From positions 49,461-113,460 of the forward strand of contig JAOABQ010000109.1 of assembly GCA_026418275.1 (NCBI GenBank): a DNA stretch of 64,000 bases, given 5' to 3'. The notes under the pieces are model-generated. The model made no database searches. It was not told where the DNA came from and saw nothing but the letters and a program-made list of their open reading frames with translations. Within the stretch, counting starts at the first letter, position 1. The number at the start of each line of letters is the position of its first letter. Both the position numbers and the translations under genes were made by a program. Positions 28,157 to 35,418 of this stretch are shown here, in pieces. This DNA is from Clostridia bacterium (GTDB lineage: Bacteria; Bacillota; Clostridia; Acetivibrionales; DSM-2933).

Positions 28157-29116
28157 ATGAAGTATTTTGTAGGAGTTGAAATCGGTGTTTCACAACTTGA
28201 TGTTGGCATTGTCGATAAATACGGAAAGCTTTTAAACAGAGATAGAAAGTCTCATTCCGGTGGGCGTCACTATAGCGAGATAATTAATGATGTAGCAGAG
28301 ATTATTAAGATACTTTTGGATAAGGAAGATATCGATGTTAGAGATGTTAAATCCATAGGGATTGGATGCCCGGGTATACCCAATGATAAAGAGGGAGTCA
28401 TTGTAAGGAACTACACATTGAACTTTAAAAATACTCCGCTTCGTGCCGCAATGCAAAAACATTTTAAATTGCCTGTTTATGTTGAAAATAATGCAAATTG
28501 TGCAGCTCTGGCTGAAAGTGTAGCAGGGGCCGCAGAAGATATAGATCACTCAGTTACTATAAAAATTGGAACTGGAATTGGCGGAGGCATTATTATTAAT
28601 AACATGATTTACACCGGCTTTAATTTTGCAGGAGCAGAGCTGGGGCACATGGTTATTGCTTTTGGTGGAGAAAAGTGTACCTGCGGAAGGAGAGGCTGCT
28701 GGGAAGCATATGCCTCTGTACCAGCTTTAATCAAGCAGACAACAGATGCTGCAAAACAAGATCCTAACTCCCTGATTCATAGTATTGTAAAGGGGGATTT
28801 ATCTAAAATAAATGAATTTACAGCCTTTGAAGCTAGAAAACTTGGTGATGCTGCAGGAAAAAAAGTGTTTGATAGATATTTGGAATATCTATCGGAAGGC
28901 TTGACTAATATTATTAATATTTTAATGCCTGAGGCTATTATTTTAGGCGGACCGATTAGCAAGCTTGGCGATGGTCTCCTGAAACCTTTAAAGGAACTTG
29001 TTAATGAGAAAGTATATGCAAAGGAAGTTGTCCAACCTGATTTCAAAACAGCAGAAGTTAGTAGTGCGGCAGTTATTATAGGTGCTGCTATGCTTGGTTT
29101 ATTTAAAGACAAATGA
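28157..29116 (+). CDS. ROK family sugar kinase (glucokinase-like)
   Basis: 319 aa. N-terminal ATPase motif VGVEIGVSQLDVGIVD, acceptor and sugar site ENNANCAALAE, GTGIGGGIIINN, AGAELGHMV with the catalytic region, and the ROK zinc cluster CTCGRRGCWE. These identify a ROK kinase, most likely phosphorylating glucose or a related sugar with ATP; no DNA-binding domain, so not a repressor. ATG at 28157 chosen because GGGGG precedes it; the frame extends to a TTG at 28142. Downstream of and probably co-transcribed with the KimA-like gene. Confidence 0.88.
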   Translation: MKYFVGVEIGVSQLDVGIVDKYGKLLNRDRKSHSGGRHYSEIINDVAEIIKILLDKEDIDVRDVKSIGIGCPGIPNDKEGVIVRNYTLNFKNTPLRAAMQKHFKLPVYVENNANCAALAESVAGAAEDIDHSVTIKIGTGIGGGIIINNMIYTGFNFAGAELGHMVIAFGGEKCTCGRRGCWEAYASVPALIKQTTDAAKQDPNSLIHSIVKGDLSKINEFTAFEARKLGDAAGKKVFDRYLEYLSEGLTNIINILMPEAIILGGPISKLGDGLLKPLKELVNEKVYAKEVVQPDFKTAEVSSAAVIIGAAMLGLFKDK

Positions 29117-29137
29117 TAATCGAATTTAAATAGCATT

Positions 29138-29170
29138 GAAAAGGGCTTGCCATAAAGGCAGCCCTTTTTG
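29138..29170 (+). terminator. Terminator after the ROK kinase gene
   Basis: AAAAGGGCTTGCC pairs with GGCAGCCCTTTT around ATAAA, followed by TTGT. 20 nt beyond the stop. Confidence 0.85.
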
Positions 29171-29370
29171 TACGATTGGAGTTCAAACAATATAATATTC
29201 GTAATAGGAACTGTAAAAAAAATTAAAAATCTATAAAGAGATAGTCAGCCTAGGAATTATAAAAGTAGAGTAATGCACTCATTACAATTCATTGTTAATC
29301 AGACCGTATTCCATATTCAATGTAAACTATCTACTTAATTTTAAGGATTCCATATTGTCCGCAGGCATAC

Positions 29371-29403
29371 AAAAAGACAGTAACCAATTAGTCACTGTCT
29401 TTT
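29371..29403 (-). terminator. Terminator of the tRNA-Thr gene
   Basis: AAAAGACAGT pairs with ACTGTCTTTT, ending in T5 on the minus strand, directly beyond the tRNA 3' end. Confidence 0.75.
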
Positions 29404-29404
29404 C

Positions 29405-29480
29405 TGGAGCTGGTGGACGGAATCGAACCCCCGACCTGCTGATTACAAGTCAGCTGCTCTACCTGCTGAGCTACACCAGC
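29405..29480 (-). tRNA. tRNA-Thr (UGU anticodon)
   Basis: Complete cloverleaf on the minus strand: acceptor GCTGGTG/CACCAGC, D arm with AGCTCAGCAGGTAGAGC, anticodon loop CTTGTAA with TGT, T arm GGTTCGATTCC, encoded CCA at 29405-29407. Confidence 0.95.
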
Positions 29481-29693
29481 GCATATGTTCTTGACATTTG
29501 ATAGTATACCAGCAGAATACTGCTGTGTCAACACTTTTTGTAAAGAATTTTATAGTATAAATTGCTTGTAATGTAAAATTAATTTTATTATAAATTCCCT
29601 GCCTCATCACCTAAACTTAATCACTTTTTGACTAAAGCCTTTTTGTCGCAACAGATAATCCGTCTTAAAAGATACAAACTCAACTTTCCTTAA

Positions 29694-30254
29694 TCACTTG
29701 TGTTTTCTGAGCAGTACAGCGTTACTTCTACCAATGACAGGCCGTTCAACCACACTAAATCCCGCTTTCTCCGCAAGTTCCACACTGCTCGTAAAATCCT
29801 TTTCACTTACATGCCCAATAGGTTCTGCAATCAACAAACAGCCTCCGGATTTCGAAATCAGCCTGATCTCTTCGAAGAGCCTGTCTTTATCACGAACTTC
29901 ATGTACAACAGCAAAAGCCAATATAAAATCCATCTCATTCACAAGGTCATTTACCATAAGTGAATTATGCTTGCAGATCCGTACTTCTAACCGGTTATTT
30001 AGGCCTTTTCTTACAGCCCTTCTCAGTAATACTTCAATCATTTTTTCCTGCATATCCACACAAATAACCTTTCCTTGTTCTCCAACCAGCCTTGCTAAAG
30101 GTAAACTGAAAAAACCCATGGCACAACCGATATCCATCACCTTCATATTTTGTTTTATATACCGATTGAGAATATGATCCGGATTTTGAATTAACTTCCT
30201 TAAAGGATTTAACAGCATATACCCAAGCCACCATGGACATACATTATTACCCAT
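29694..30254 (-). CDS. SAM-dependent class I methyltransferase
   Basis: 186 aa. Rossmann methyltransferase: motif I VMDIGCAMGFFSLPLA near residue 45, acidic VDMQEKM in motif II, DFILAFAVVHEV in motif IV and SGGCLLIAEP after it. The Cys-Pro-Trp-Trp N-terminus (NVCPWWLGYMLLNPLRK) is typical of a small family of methyltransferases often annotated as UbiE-like or arsenite-type; the substrate is unknown. Start moved to MGNNV since GGAGGTGG lies just upstream; the longer frame to 30341 has no ribosome site. Confidence 0.82.
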   Translation of the reverse strand: MGNNVCPWWLGYMLLNPLRKLIQNPDHILNRYIKQNMKVMDIGCAMGFFSLPLARLVGEQGKVICVDMQEKMIEVLLRRAVRKGLNNRLEVRICKHNSLMVNDLVNEMDFILAFAVVHEVRDKDRLFEEIRLISKSGGCLLIAEPIGHVSEKDFTSSVELAEKAGFSVVERPVIGRSNAVLLRKHK

Positions 30255-30291
30255 TTTCCCACCTCCGTAATTAATCAGCATTTTGAATGCT

Positions 30292-30456
30292 TTAGCGCAT
30301 ACCATTAAACATTTCTTCAGCAAAATCAACAAAAAAACCAAAGCTTCCTTTTTGTGCTCGCAGCGTTGTTTCTATAACTTCCTTGAGAGCTTTCACCCTG
30401 GAAATATACTCCTCCTTGCTCCATGGAAAAATGGATGGGTCAAGCAGAAAGCTCAT
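30292..30456 (-). CDS. Short open frame, possibly a gene fragment
   Basis: 54 codons starting MSFLLDPSIFPWSKEEYIS, followed by a helical RVKALKEVIETTL segment. The amino-acid composition is protein-like and it lies on the same strand 38 nt before the methyltransferase, but there is no good ribosome site and no family was recognised. It may be the remnant of a longer gene. Confidence 0.3.
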   Translation of the reverse strand: MSFLLDPSIFPWSKEEYISRVKALKEVIETTLRAQKGSFGFFVDFAEEMFNGMR

Positions 30457-30632
30457 TCCGGTTAACACAATAAAACAATTTATATCATTTTTATTATAAT
30501 GAATAAACAAAAAAAATACTATTCTGGTTTATTTATATAGATTGCATTAAAAACTTTACATTTGGCAGAGCATTCAGCGAACGATTTTAACGATGATTGC
30601 GATAGACAAATGTAAAATGTTTTTTGCATCAT

Positions 30633-31100
30633 CTATAGCTCAATCATCCTCTGATTATCCGAACCTCTGAACTTAAGCAGCAAATTTCTCTTTTCAGCCT
30701 CAAAACGTCCGTCCACCAATATATCTGTATACTGCAGCAATCTATCCCATCCAGCCATAATAGATGATTTGTTCAAAATCTCCTCATAGGTATAGCCTGT
30801 ATAGGTCACAACCTGAAGACCTTTTTGTTTAACTCTTTTAGCCAGTTCCGCAAGGCCTTCTGCCTGTTCAAAAGGTTCTCCTCCACTTAAAGTAATCCCA
30901 TCCAGCAGAGGGTTGCTTTCAATCTGTTTGAGTATTGCGTCAATATCAACCATCCTTCCCCCCTGAAAGGAGTGGGTTTCCGGGTTGTGACAGCCCGGAC
31001 AGTTATGTTTGCATCCTTGGGCAAATACAACATACCGTATGCCGGGTCCATCAACAATTGATTCCTTTTCAATTCCGGCAATTCTAATCTGTGTCTCCAT
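30633..31100 (-). CDS. nrdG: Anaerobic ribonucleoside-triphosphate reductase activating protein
   Basis: 155 aa radical SAM enzyme. The 4Fe-4S motif CKHNCPGC lies near residue 30, preceded by the SIVDGPGIRYVVFAQG block of NrdG/PFL activases; ITLSGGEPFEQAEGL is the SAM-contact GGE region. It makes the glycyl radical on NrdD. ATG at 31100 follows AAGGAG at 6 nt. Gene order nrdD-nrdG with 28 nt between, so under the same B12 and NrdR control as nrdD. Confidence 0.95.
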   Translation of the reverse strand: METQIRIAGIEKESIVDGPGIRYVVFAQGCKHNCPGCHNPETHSFQGGRMVDIDAILKQIESNPLLDGITLSGGEPFEQAEGLAELAKRVKQKGLQVVTYTGYTYEEILNKSSIMAGWDRLLQYTDILVDGRFEAEKRNLLLKFRGSDNQRMIEL

Positions 31101-31128
31101 GTTAATCTCCTTATTCATACTTCAAATA

Positions 31129-33453
31129 CTATACCCCGGTTGAAAAGTGCTTGATCCTGTCGTTTTCTTCAGCTTTCTTTGCATCGTTGAAGCGTTCCAG
31201 GGTTCCAACGAGGTAGCCGGTAATCCTTCTTATCCGCTCAAACTTCATATTGCCCTCTTGTCTACCGCAGGACGGGCATGTATCACCTATAATTCCTGTA
31301 TAGCCACAAACCGGATCCCTGTCTACAGGATGATTGATGGAACCGTATCCAATGCCCGCCTCCTTCATCGCTCTCACAATTTTTTCAAAGGCTTCGAGAT
31401 TATGAAGCGGGTCTCCGTCCAGTTCAATATAAGTAATATGTCCTGCATTGGTAAGCTCATGGTAAGGAGCCTCCCGTCTTATCTTGTCAAATGCATTGGT
31501 TTTATAATAAACCGGAATATGGAAGCTGTTTGTATAATATTCCCTGTCGGTTACTCCTTCAATACTTCCAAATATACCTCTGTCCATCTTTACAAATCGT
31601 CCTGAAATGCCTTCGGCAGGCGTTGCTATCAGCGTGAAATTCATCTTGTATATGCTGCTCGCTTCATCCATTCGCTTTCTCATTCGCCCGATAATCTCAA
31701 GACCAAGGTTTTGTGCTTCCTCTGACTCTCCATGATGTTTTCCGGTTAAAGCTTTGAGACATTCGGCAAGACCGATAAATCCCATCGTCAATGTGCCATG
31801 TTTTAAAACCTCTCTGACCTCATCCTCCCATCCTAACTTGTCGGAATCCAGCCATATTCCCTGCCCCATAAGGAAAGGATAGTTCTTAACCTTTTTTCGC
31901 GCCTGGATTTCAAATCTCTCCATAAGCTGGTCTGTAACCAGATCAATTTTCTTTTCAAGCTCTTCAAAAAATATGTTTATATTCTTGTTGCTCCGTAAGG
32001 CAATTCTGGGAAGGTTAATGGTTGTGAAACTCAAATTACCCCTTCCATAGATAATTTCCCTCGATGGATCGTATACATTGCCAATAACGCGTGTGCGGCA
32101 GCCCATATAGGCAATTTCGGTTTCAGGCTGCCCCGGCCTGTAATATTTTAAATTGAAAGGGGTGTCGAGAAATGAGAAATTGGGAAAGAGCCTTTTAGCG
32201 CTTACCCTACAAGCTAATTGAAATAAATCGTAATTGGGTTCATTTGGATTGTAATTGATACCCTCCTTTACTCTGAAAATATGAATAGGAAATATGGGCG
32301 TTTCACCGTTTCCAAGCCCTGCTTCGGTTGCAAGCAGAAGATTTTTTATTACCAGCCTGCCTTCCGGAGATGTATCCATTCCATAATTGATTGAACTGAA
32401 GGGTATTTGTGCCCCTGCCCTGCTGTGCATGGTGTTGAGGTTATGAACAAAGGCTTCCATTGCCTGATAGGTATTTCTGTCAATCTCGGCTTCCGTATTT
32501 TCCCCTGCAAAGGTCTGGGCCTTTTGAACAAGTTTTTTTTCATCAATGAAATCAGCCAACAATTCAGCTTCAAGCTTCTGGAAGTTTTTCAGATTACCCA
32601 TGGAAGGCACCAGCCCATGCTTCATCTTTAAAACCTCATATATTTCATTTACCTTCGCAGCAGTATCATTAAGATTCGAAAGCAGCTTCAATGCTTTTAT
32701 AAGGTTCTGCCTGTAAAGCTTGGCATAGGTTTTTGCAACACCTTGAGCCATGACATATTCAAAATTCGGTATACTTTGTCCTCCATGCTGGTCATTCTGG
32801 TTTGACTGAATCGCAATACAAGCAAGGGCCGAATAGCTATGTATGTCGTTTGGTTCCCTTAAGTAGCCATGTCCGGTGCTAAAGCCGTTTTTAAACAGCT
32901 TCTCAATATCAATCTGGCAGCAAGTGGTGGTCAGAGTAAGAAAATCCAGATCATGAATATGTATATCTCCCGCTTTATGCGCAGCTGAATGCTCCGGCTT
33001 CAGTACAAACATGTCATAAAACTGCTTGGCACCCTCCGAACCGTATTTAAGCATTGTACCCATGGCAGTGTCACCATCGATATTTGCATTCTCACGCTTC
33101 AAATCGTTGTCTTTAGCTTCCTTGAAGGTTAAATCCTCATAAATCTTCATCAGCCGGGTATTCATTTCACGGATGCGGTTTCTCTCCGCCCTATAAAGAA
33201 TATAAGTTTTTGCAGTCTTGGCATGTCCTGTCTCAATAAGGACCTTCTCAACAGCATCCTGTATTTCCTCTACAGCCGGGATCTTCTTCTCCATTTCTTT
33301 TTCTATATATATAACCACCTTCTCTGCCAGCGAGAGTGCCTCTTCGTGATCCTGTCCTCCCGTAGCACTTGCAGCCTTGAATATGGCATTGGCGATTTTT
33401 TCAATGTTGAACGGCACTTCTCTTCCATCACGTTTTTTTATTTTTATAATCAT
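31129..33453 (-). CDS. nrdD: Anaerobic ribonucleoside-triphosphate reductase (class III)
   Basis: 774 aa. N-terminal ATP-cone (KIKKRDGREVPFNIEKI), large glycyl-radical barrel (SRAGAQIPFSSINYG, RGNLSFTTINLPRIAL), zinc site DPVCGYTGIIGDTCPSCGR near the end and the glycyl-radical loop RRITGYLVGT before the C-terminus. It reduces ribonucleoside triphosphates to deoxyribonucleotides without oxygen. The start is ATG 33453 preceding the ATP-cone; the frame runs on to 33522, but that extension covers the riboswitch expression platform. Paired NrdR boxes and a cobalamin riboswitch precede it. Confidence 0.96.
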   Translation of the reverse strand: MIIKIKKRDGREVPFNIEKIANAIFKAASATGGQDHEEALSLAEKVVIYIEKEMEKKIPAVEEIQDAVEKVLIETGHAKTAKTYILYRAERNRIREMNTRLMKIYEDLTFKEAKDNDLKRENANIDGDTAMGTMLKYGSEGAKQFYDMFVLKPEHSAAHKAGDIHIHDLDFLTLTTTCCQIDIEKLFKNGFSTGHGYLREPNDIHSYSALACIAIQSNQNDQHGGQSIPNFEYVMAQGVAKTYAKLYRQNLIKALKLLSNLNDTAAKVNEIYEVLKMKHGLVPSMGNLKNFQKLEAELLADFIDEKKLVQKAQTFAGENTEAEIDRNTYQAMEAFVHNLNTMHSRAGAQIPFSSINYGMDTSPEGRLVIKNLLLATEAGLGNGETPIFPIHIFRVKEGINYNPNEPNYDLFQLACRVSAKRLFPNFSFLDTPFNLKYYRPGQPETEIAYMGCRTRVIGNVYDPSREIIYGRGNLSFTTINLPRIALRSNKNINIFFEELEKKIDLVTDQLMERFEIQARKKVKNYPFLMGQGIWLDSDKLGWEDEVREVLKHGTLTMGFIGLAECLKALTGKHHGESEEAQNLGLEIIGRMRKRMDEASSIYKMNFTLIATPAEGISGRFVKMDRGIFGSIEGVTDREYYTNSFHIPVYYKTNAFDKIRREAPYHELTNAGHITYIELDGDPLHNLEAFEKIVRAMKEAGIGYGSINHPVDRDPVCGYTGIIGDTCPSCGRQEGNMKFERIRRITGYLVGTLERFNDAKKAEENDRIKHFSTGV

Positions 33454-33507
33454 ACCCCTATGGCTCCCTTCATATTTCCACGTATTATCTTTTGCCACGA
33501 CATAATT

Positions 33508-33540
33508 AAAGCCCCCCGACAAAGAATCAAGAGGCTATCT
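33508..33540 (-). terminator. Possible intrinsic terminator in the riboswitch expression platform
   Basis: AGCCTC pairs with GGGGCT (one G-U) around a loop of about 15 nt, followed by TTTAATT. It lies between the cobalamin aptamer and the nrdD start, where a B12-dependent terminator would be expected. The T tract is weak. Confidence 0.4.
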
Positions 33541-33602
33541 CGAACTAATAATCCATTCAGCATTTACACCCTCTATCATCCGTAGAGTTTGGAGGTGTAC
33601 AA

Positions 33603-33760
33603 TAAAGGCAGGTCTTCTGACTCCGGTTCATAGTAATTCCGCTCCTTCCCGGTTTCACCAGTGGATTTTGCGGAAAGTCTCCCCTTTACAGCGGCGGGAC
33701 CGTGCAGGAATCTCACCTGCTTCCCTTTTAAGCCGTATTCTTCATACAAGCACCCTAATT
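33603..33760 (-). ncRNA. Cobalamin (AdoCbl) riboswitch upstream of nrdD
   Basis: The minus strand shows the conserved B12 box parts in order: AAGGGAAGCAGGTGAGATTCC, TGCACGGTCCCGCCGCTGT followed by AAAGGG, CCACTGGTGAAACCGGGAAGG and AGTCAGAAGACCTGCC. This is a standard cobalamin aptamer. It should lower class III reductase expression when adenosylcobalamin is available, as expected if the cell also owns a B12-dependent class II enzyme. Confidence 0.95.
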
Positions 33761-33761
33761 G

Positions 33762-33811
33762 TTCCAATATATTGTTACTTAAATATTATCACACACAATA
33801 TATTGTGTCAA
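33762..33811 (-). promoter_or_regulatory. nrdD promoter with two NrdR boxes
   Basis: TTGACA (33806-33811), 17-nt spacer, TAATAT (33783-33788) on the minus strand. Two CAATATATTG palindromes (33765-33774 and 33796-33805) with ACA/TGT-type flanks match NrdR boxes; their centres are 31 bp apart, the three-turn spacing required by NrdR. One overlaps the spacer and -35, the other the transcription start. Confidence 0.88.
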
Positions 33812-33903
33812 TGTTGCGTTTTTTATTTTTCCCATGCTCCGGAAAGTCTTAACTCTTTTAGAGTTTCATTAAATCAATAAATCAAAATATTTTTTATATA
33901 ATT

Positions 33904-34542
33904 TTAAAATGTCTGGGCTTTTTTATCATTCTCCTTGAAAAACTGCTTATACCATCTGGGAAAGAGCACAACTGCAGCCTCTACCACAACAGGATCAAAC
34001 TGCAGCGATTTGTTCTCAAGCACTTCCTTTTTGCATGTCTCCCAATCCATGGCAGCTCTGTAAGGTCTGTCGGAAATCATGGCATCCATGGCATCTGCCA
34101 CTGCTATAATCCTTGATCCCAAAGGAATTTTATCCTCCTTCAAACCTTGAGGATAACCTTTTCCGTCCCATCTTTCATGATGGTGCAGTACTATTTGCGC
34201 TATATTCCTTAATCCCTCGGATTTGATCAAAATATTATATCCGATTTCAGAATGCCTTCTAATTTGCGCAAGTTCATGAGGAAGAAGCTTTCCTCTTTTA
34301 TTAAGAATATTCTCAGGAATACCGATCTTTCCTATATCATGCAAATGTGCAGCTAGATGTATATCTTCAAGGAGACTTCCCTTGATTCCAAGCACCTTTG
34401 CCAATTCACATGTCATATCTGCAACCTTGGATGAATGTCCGCTCGTATAAGCATCTTTTGCTTCAAGAGCAGCAACAAGACAGTCTATTACCTCGTGATA
34501 AACACCTTTCCCCAGCAATTTGTTATACAAATAGAGTATCAT
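33904..34542 (-). CDS. HD-GYP domain protein
   Basis: 212 aa, HD-GYP alone without a sensor domain. The metal residues are in HSSKVAD, HLHDIGKIGIP and VLHHHERWDGKGYPQG (HHExxDGxGYP), followed by IIAVADAMDAM. Such domains hydrolyse cyclic di-GMP to GMP; a regulatory or other nucleotide role is also possible. ATG at 34542 follows AAGGAG. Last gene of the leftward feo region. Confidence 0.88.
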   Translation of the reverse strand: MILYLYNKLLGKGVYHEVIDCLVAALEAKDAYTSGHSSKVADMTCELAKVLGIKGSLLEDIHLAAHLHDIGKIGIPENILNKRGKLLPHELAQIRRHSEIGYNILIKSEGLRNIAQIVLHHHERWDGKGYPQGLKEDKIPLGSRIIAVADAMDAMISDRPYRAAMDWETCKKEVLENKSLQFDPVVVEAAVVLFPRWYKQFFKENDKKAQTF

Positions 34543-34574
34543 TCTCTTCTCCTTGATTACTATTGCCAGGAAAA

Positions 34575-34862
34575 TCAAATTGCTTTCACAATTTCATACG
34601 CCATACTGCTTCTCACGTTATCATAAAAATCAAACAGCAATTCGGCTCTCCTAACGTTATGATATACTTTCCAGTACCTACACATAAGACAGCTTTTACC
34701 TTTGTGCTTTATAACCCCTTCTATATACTCTAAGGGTATTTCAGGAAAAACTCCTACTTCATGAGGACACATATCTTCAAATCTTTTTTTGAGATGATGA
34801 AGTTTTTGCTCCAATGCATCCGTCTCATTGTACCCGAATTTCCGCAAAAAAGACGCATGGCG
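34575..34862 (-). pseudogene. N-terminally truncated DUF3793 gene
   Basis: The frame reads RHASFLRKFGYNE at its start and then PHEVGVF, EGVIKHKGKSC and YWKVYHNVRRAELLF, the C-terminal half of DUF3793 proteins (usually about 190 aa). A stop lies in frame at once upstream and only about 95 residues remain; no ribosome site precedes the internal TTG. DUF3793 genes commonly sit next to feoB and DUF2325 genes in Clostridia, so this is a decayed member of the operon. Confidence 0.65.
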
Positions 34863-34873
34863 CTTGGTTTAAG

Positions 34874-35164
34874 TCAACAAACAATGGATTTCAACTGCTT
34901 CAATGTTTCCTCCAGAGAACTGCCGCTGCTTGAATGACAACGCATGATAGGTATTTTTTTCTTTTTTGCTTCCTTCACCGCTGTAAGCACCATCTTATGG
35001 GATACCGTACTGGTGAATAAAACAATAGCATCAGGCAGCCCGATGCTTTTATCAAACCTAGGCGGCATCTGTGTAAAAACCTTTATCCTGTGTCCATGCT
35101 TATCACCAATTACTTTATACTCGTCCTGCATTCTATCATGCCCTCCAACCAGTACTATACTCAT
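34874..35164 (-). CDS. DUF2325 domain protein
   Basis: 96 aa. MSIVLVGGHDRM start, DAIVLFTSTVSHKM and IPIMRCHSSSG characterise DUF2325, a small Rossmann-like domain of unknown function commonly found near iron or dinucleotide-related genes in Clostridia. GGGAGG ribosome site supports the ATG at 35164; the longer frame to 35272 is not used. It follows the Cys-rich FeoB partner by 58 nt. Confidence 0.8.
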   Translation of the reverse strand: MSIVLVGGHDRMQDEYKVIGDKHGHRIKVFTQMPPRFDKSIGLPDAIVLFTSTVSHKMVLTAVKEAKKKKIPIMRCHSSSGSSLEETLKQLKSIVC

Positions 35165-35222
35165 AATATCCCTCCCGTATTTTATGATAATGATGATGTC
35201 GATAATAATAATTATTATCCTT

Positions 35223-35372
35223 TCAGCACTTTTTACTGCTGCAGCCGCATTGAGCGGCGTTACAACCGTCACATCCGCAAATGTCTTTTCCTTTGCGTAT
35301 CTTATTTACTGTGCGAAAGATAATGTATAGTGTAGCCACAACGATCAAACCGCCTAAAATCCAATTAATCAT
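35223..35372 (-). CDS. FeoB-associated Cys-rich membrane protein
   Basis: 49 aa, not a long ORF. One membrane helix (INWILGGLIVVATLYIIF) then a short basic linker and a Cys cluster (ICGCDGC...CGCSSKKC, six Cys). This is the small FeoB-linked membrane protein family. GAGAGGGG ribosome site; it starts 46 nt after the feoB stop. It probably assists ferrous iron transport or handles iron at the membrane. Confidence 0.88.
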   Translation of the reverse strand: MINWILGGLIVVATLYIIFRTVNKIRKGKDICGCDGCNAAQCGCSSKKC

Positions 35373-35418
35373 ATGAACCCCTCTCTCAATTCTTTATTCA
35401 GCTTTGGTACATGCATTA

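Noticed and set aside
31147..31605. 152-codon frame opposite nrdD
   Set aside because: Mirror of the conserved nrdD C-terminus, so a chance frame.
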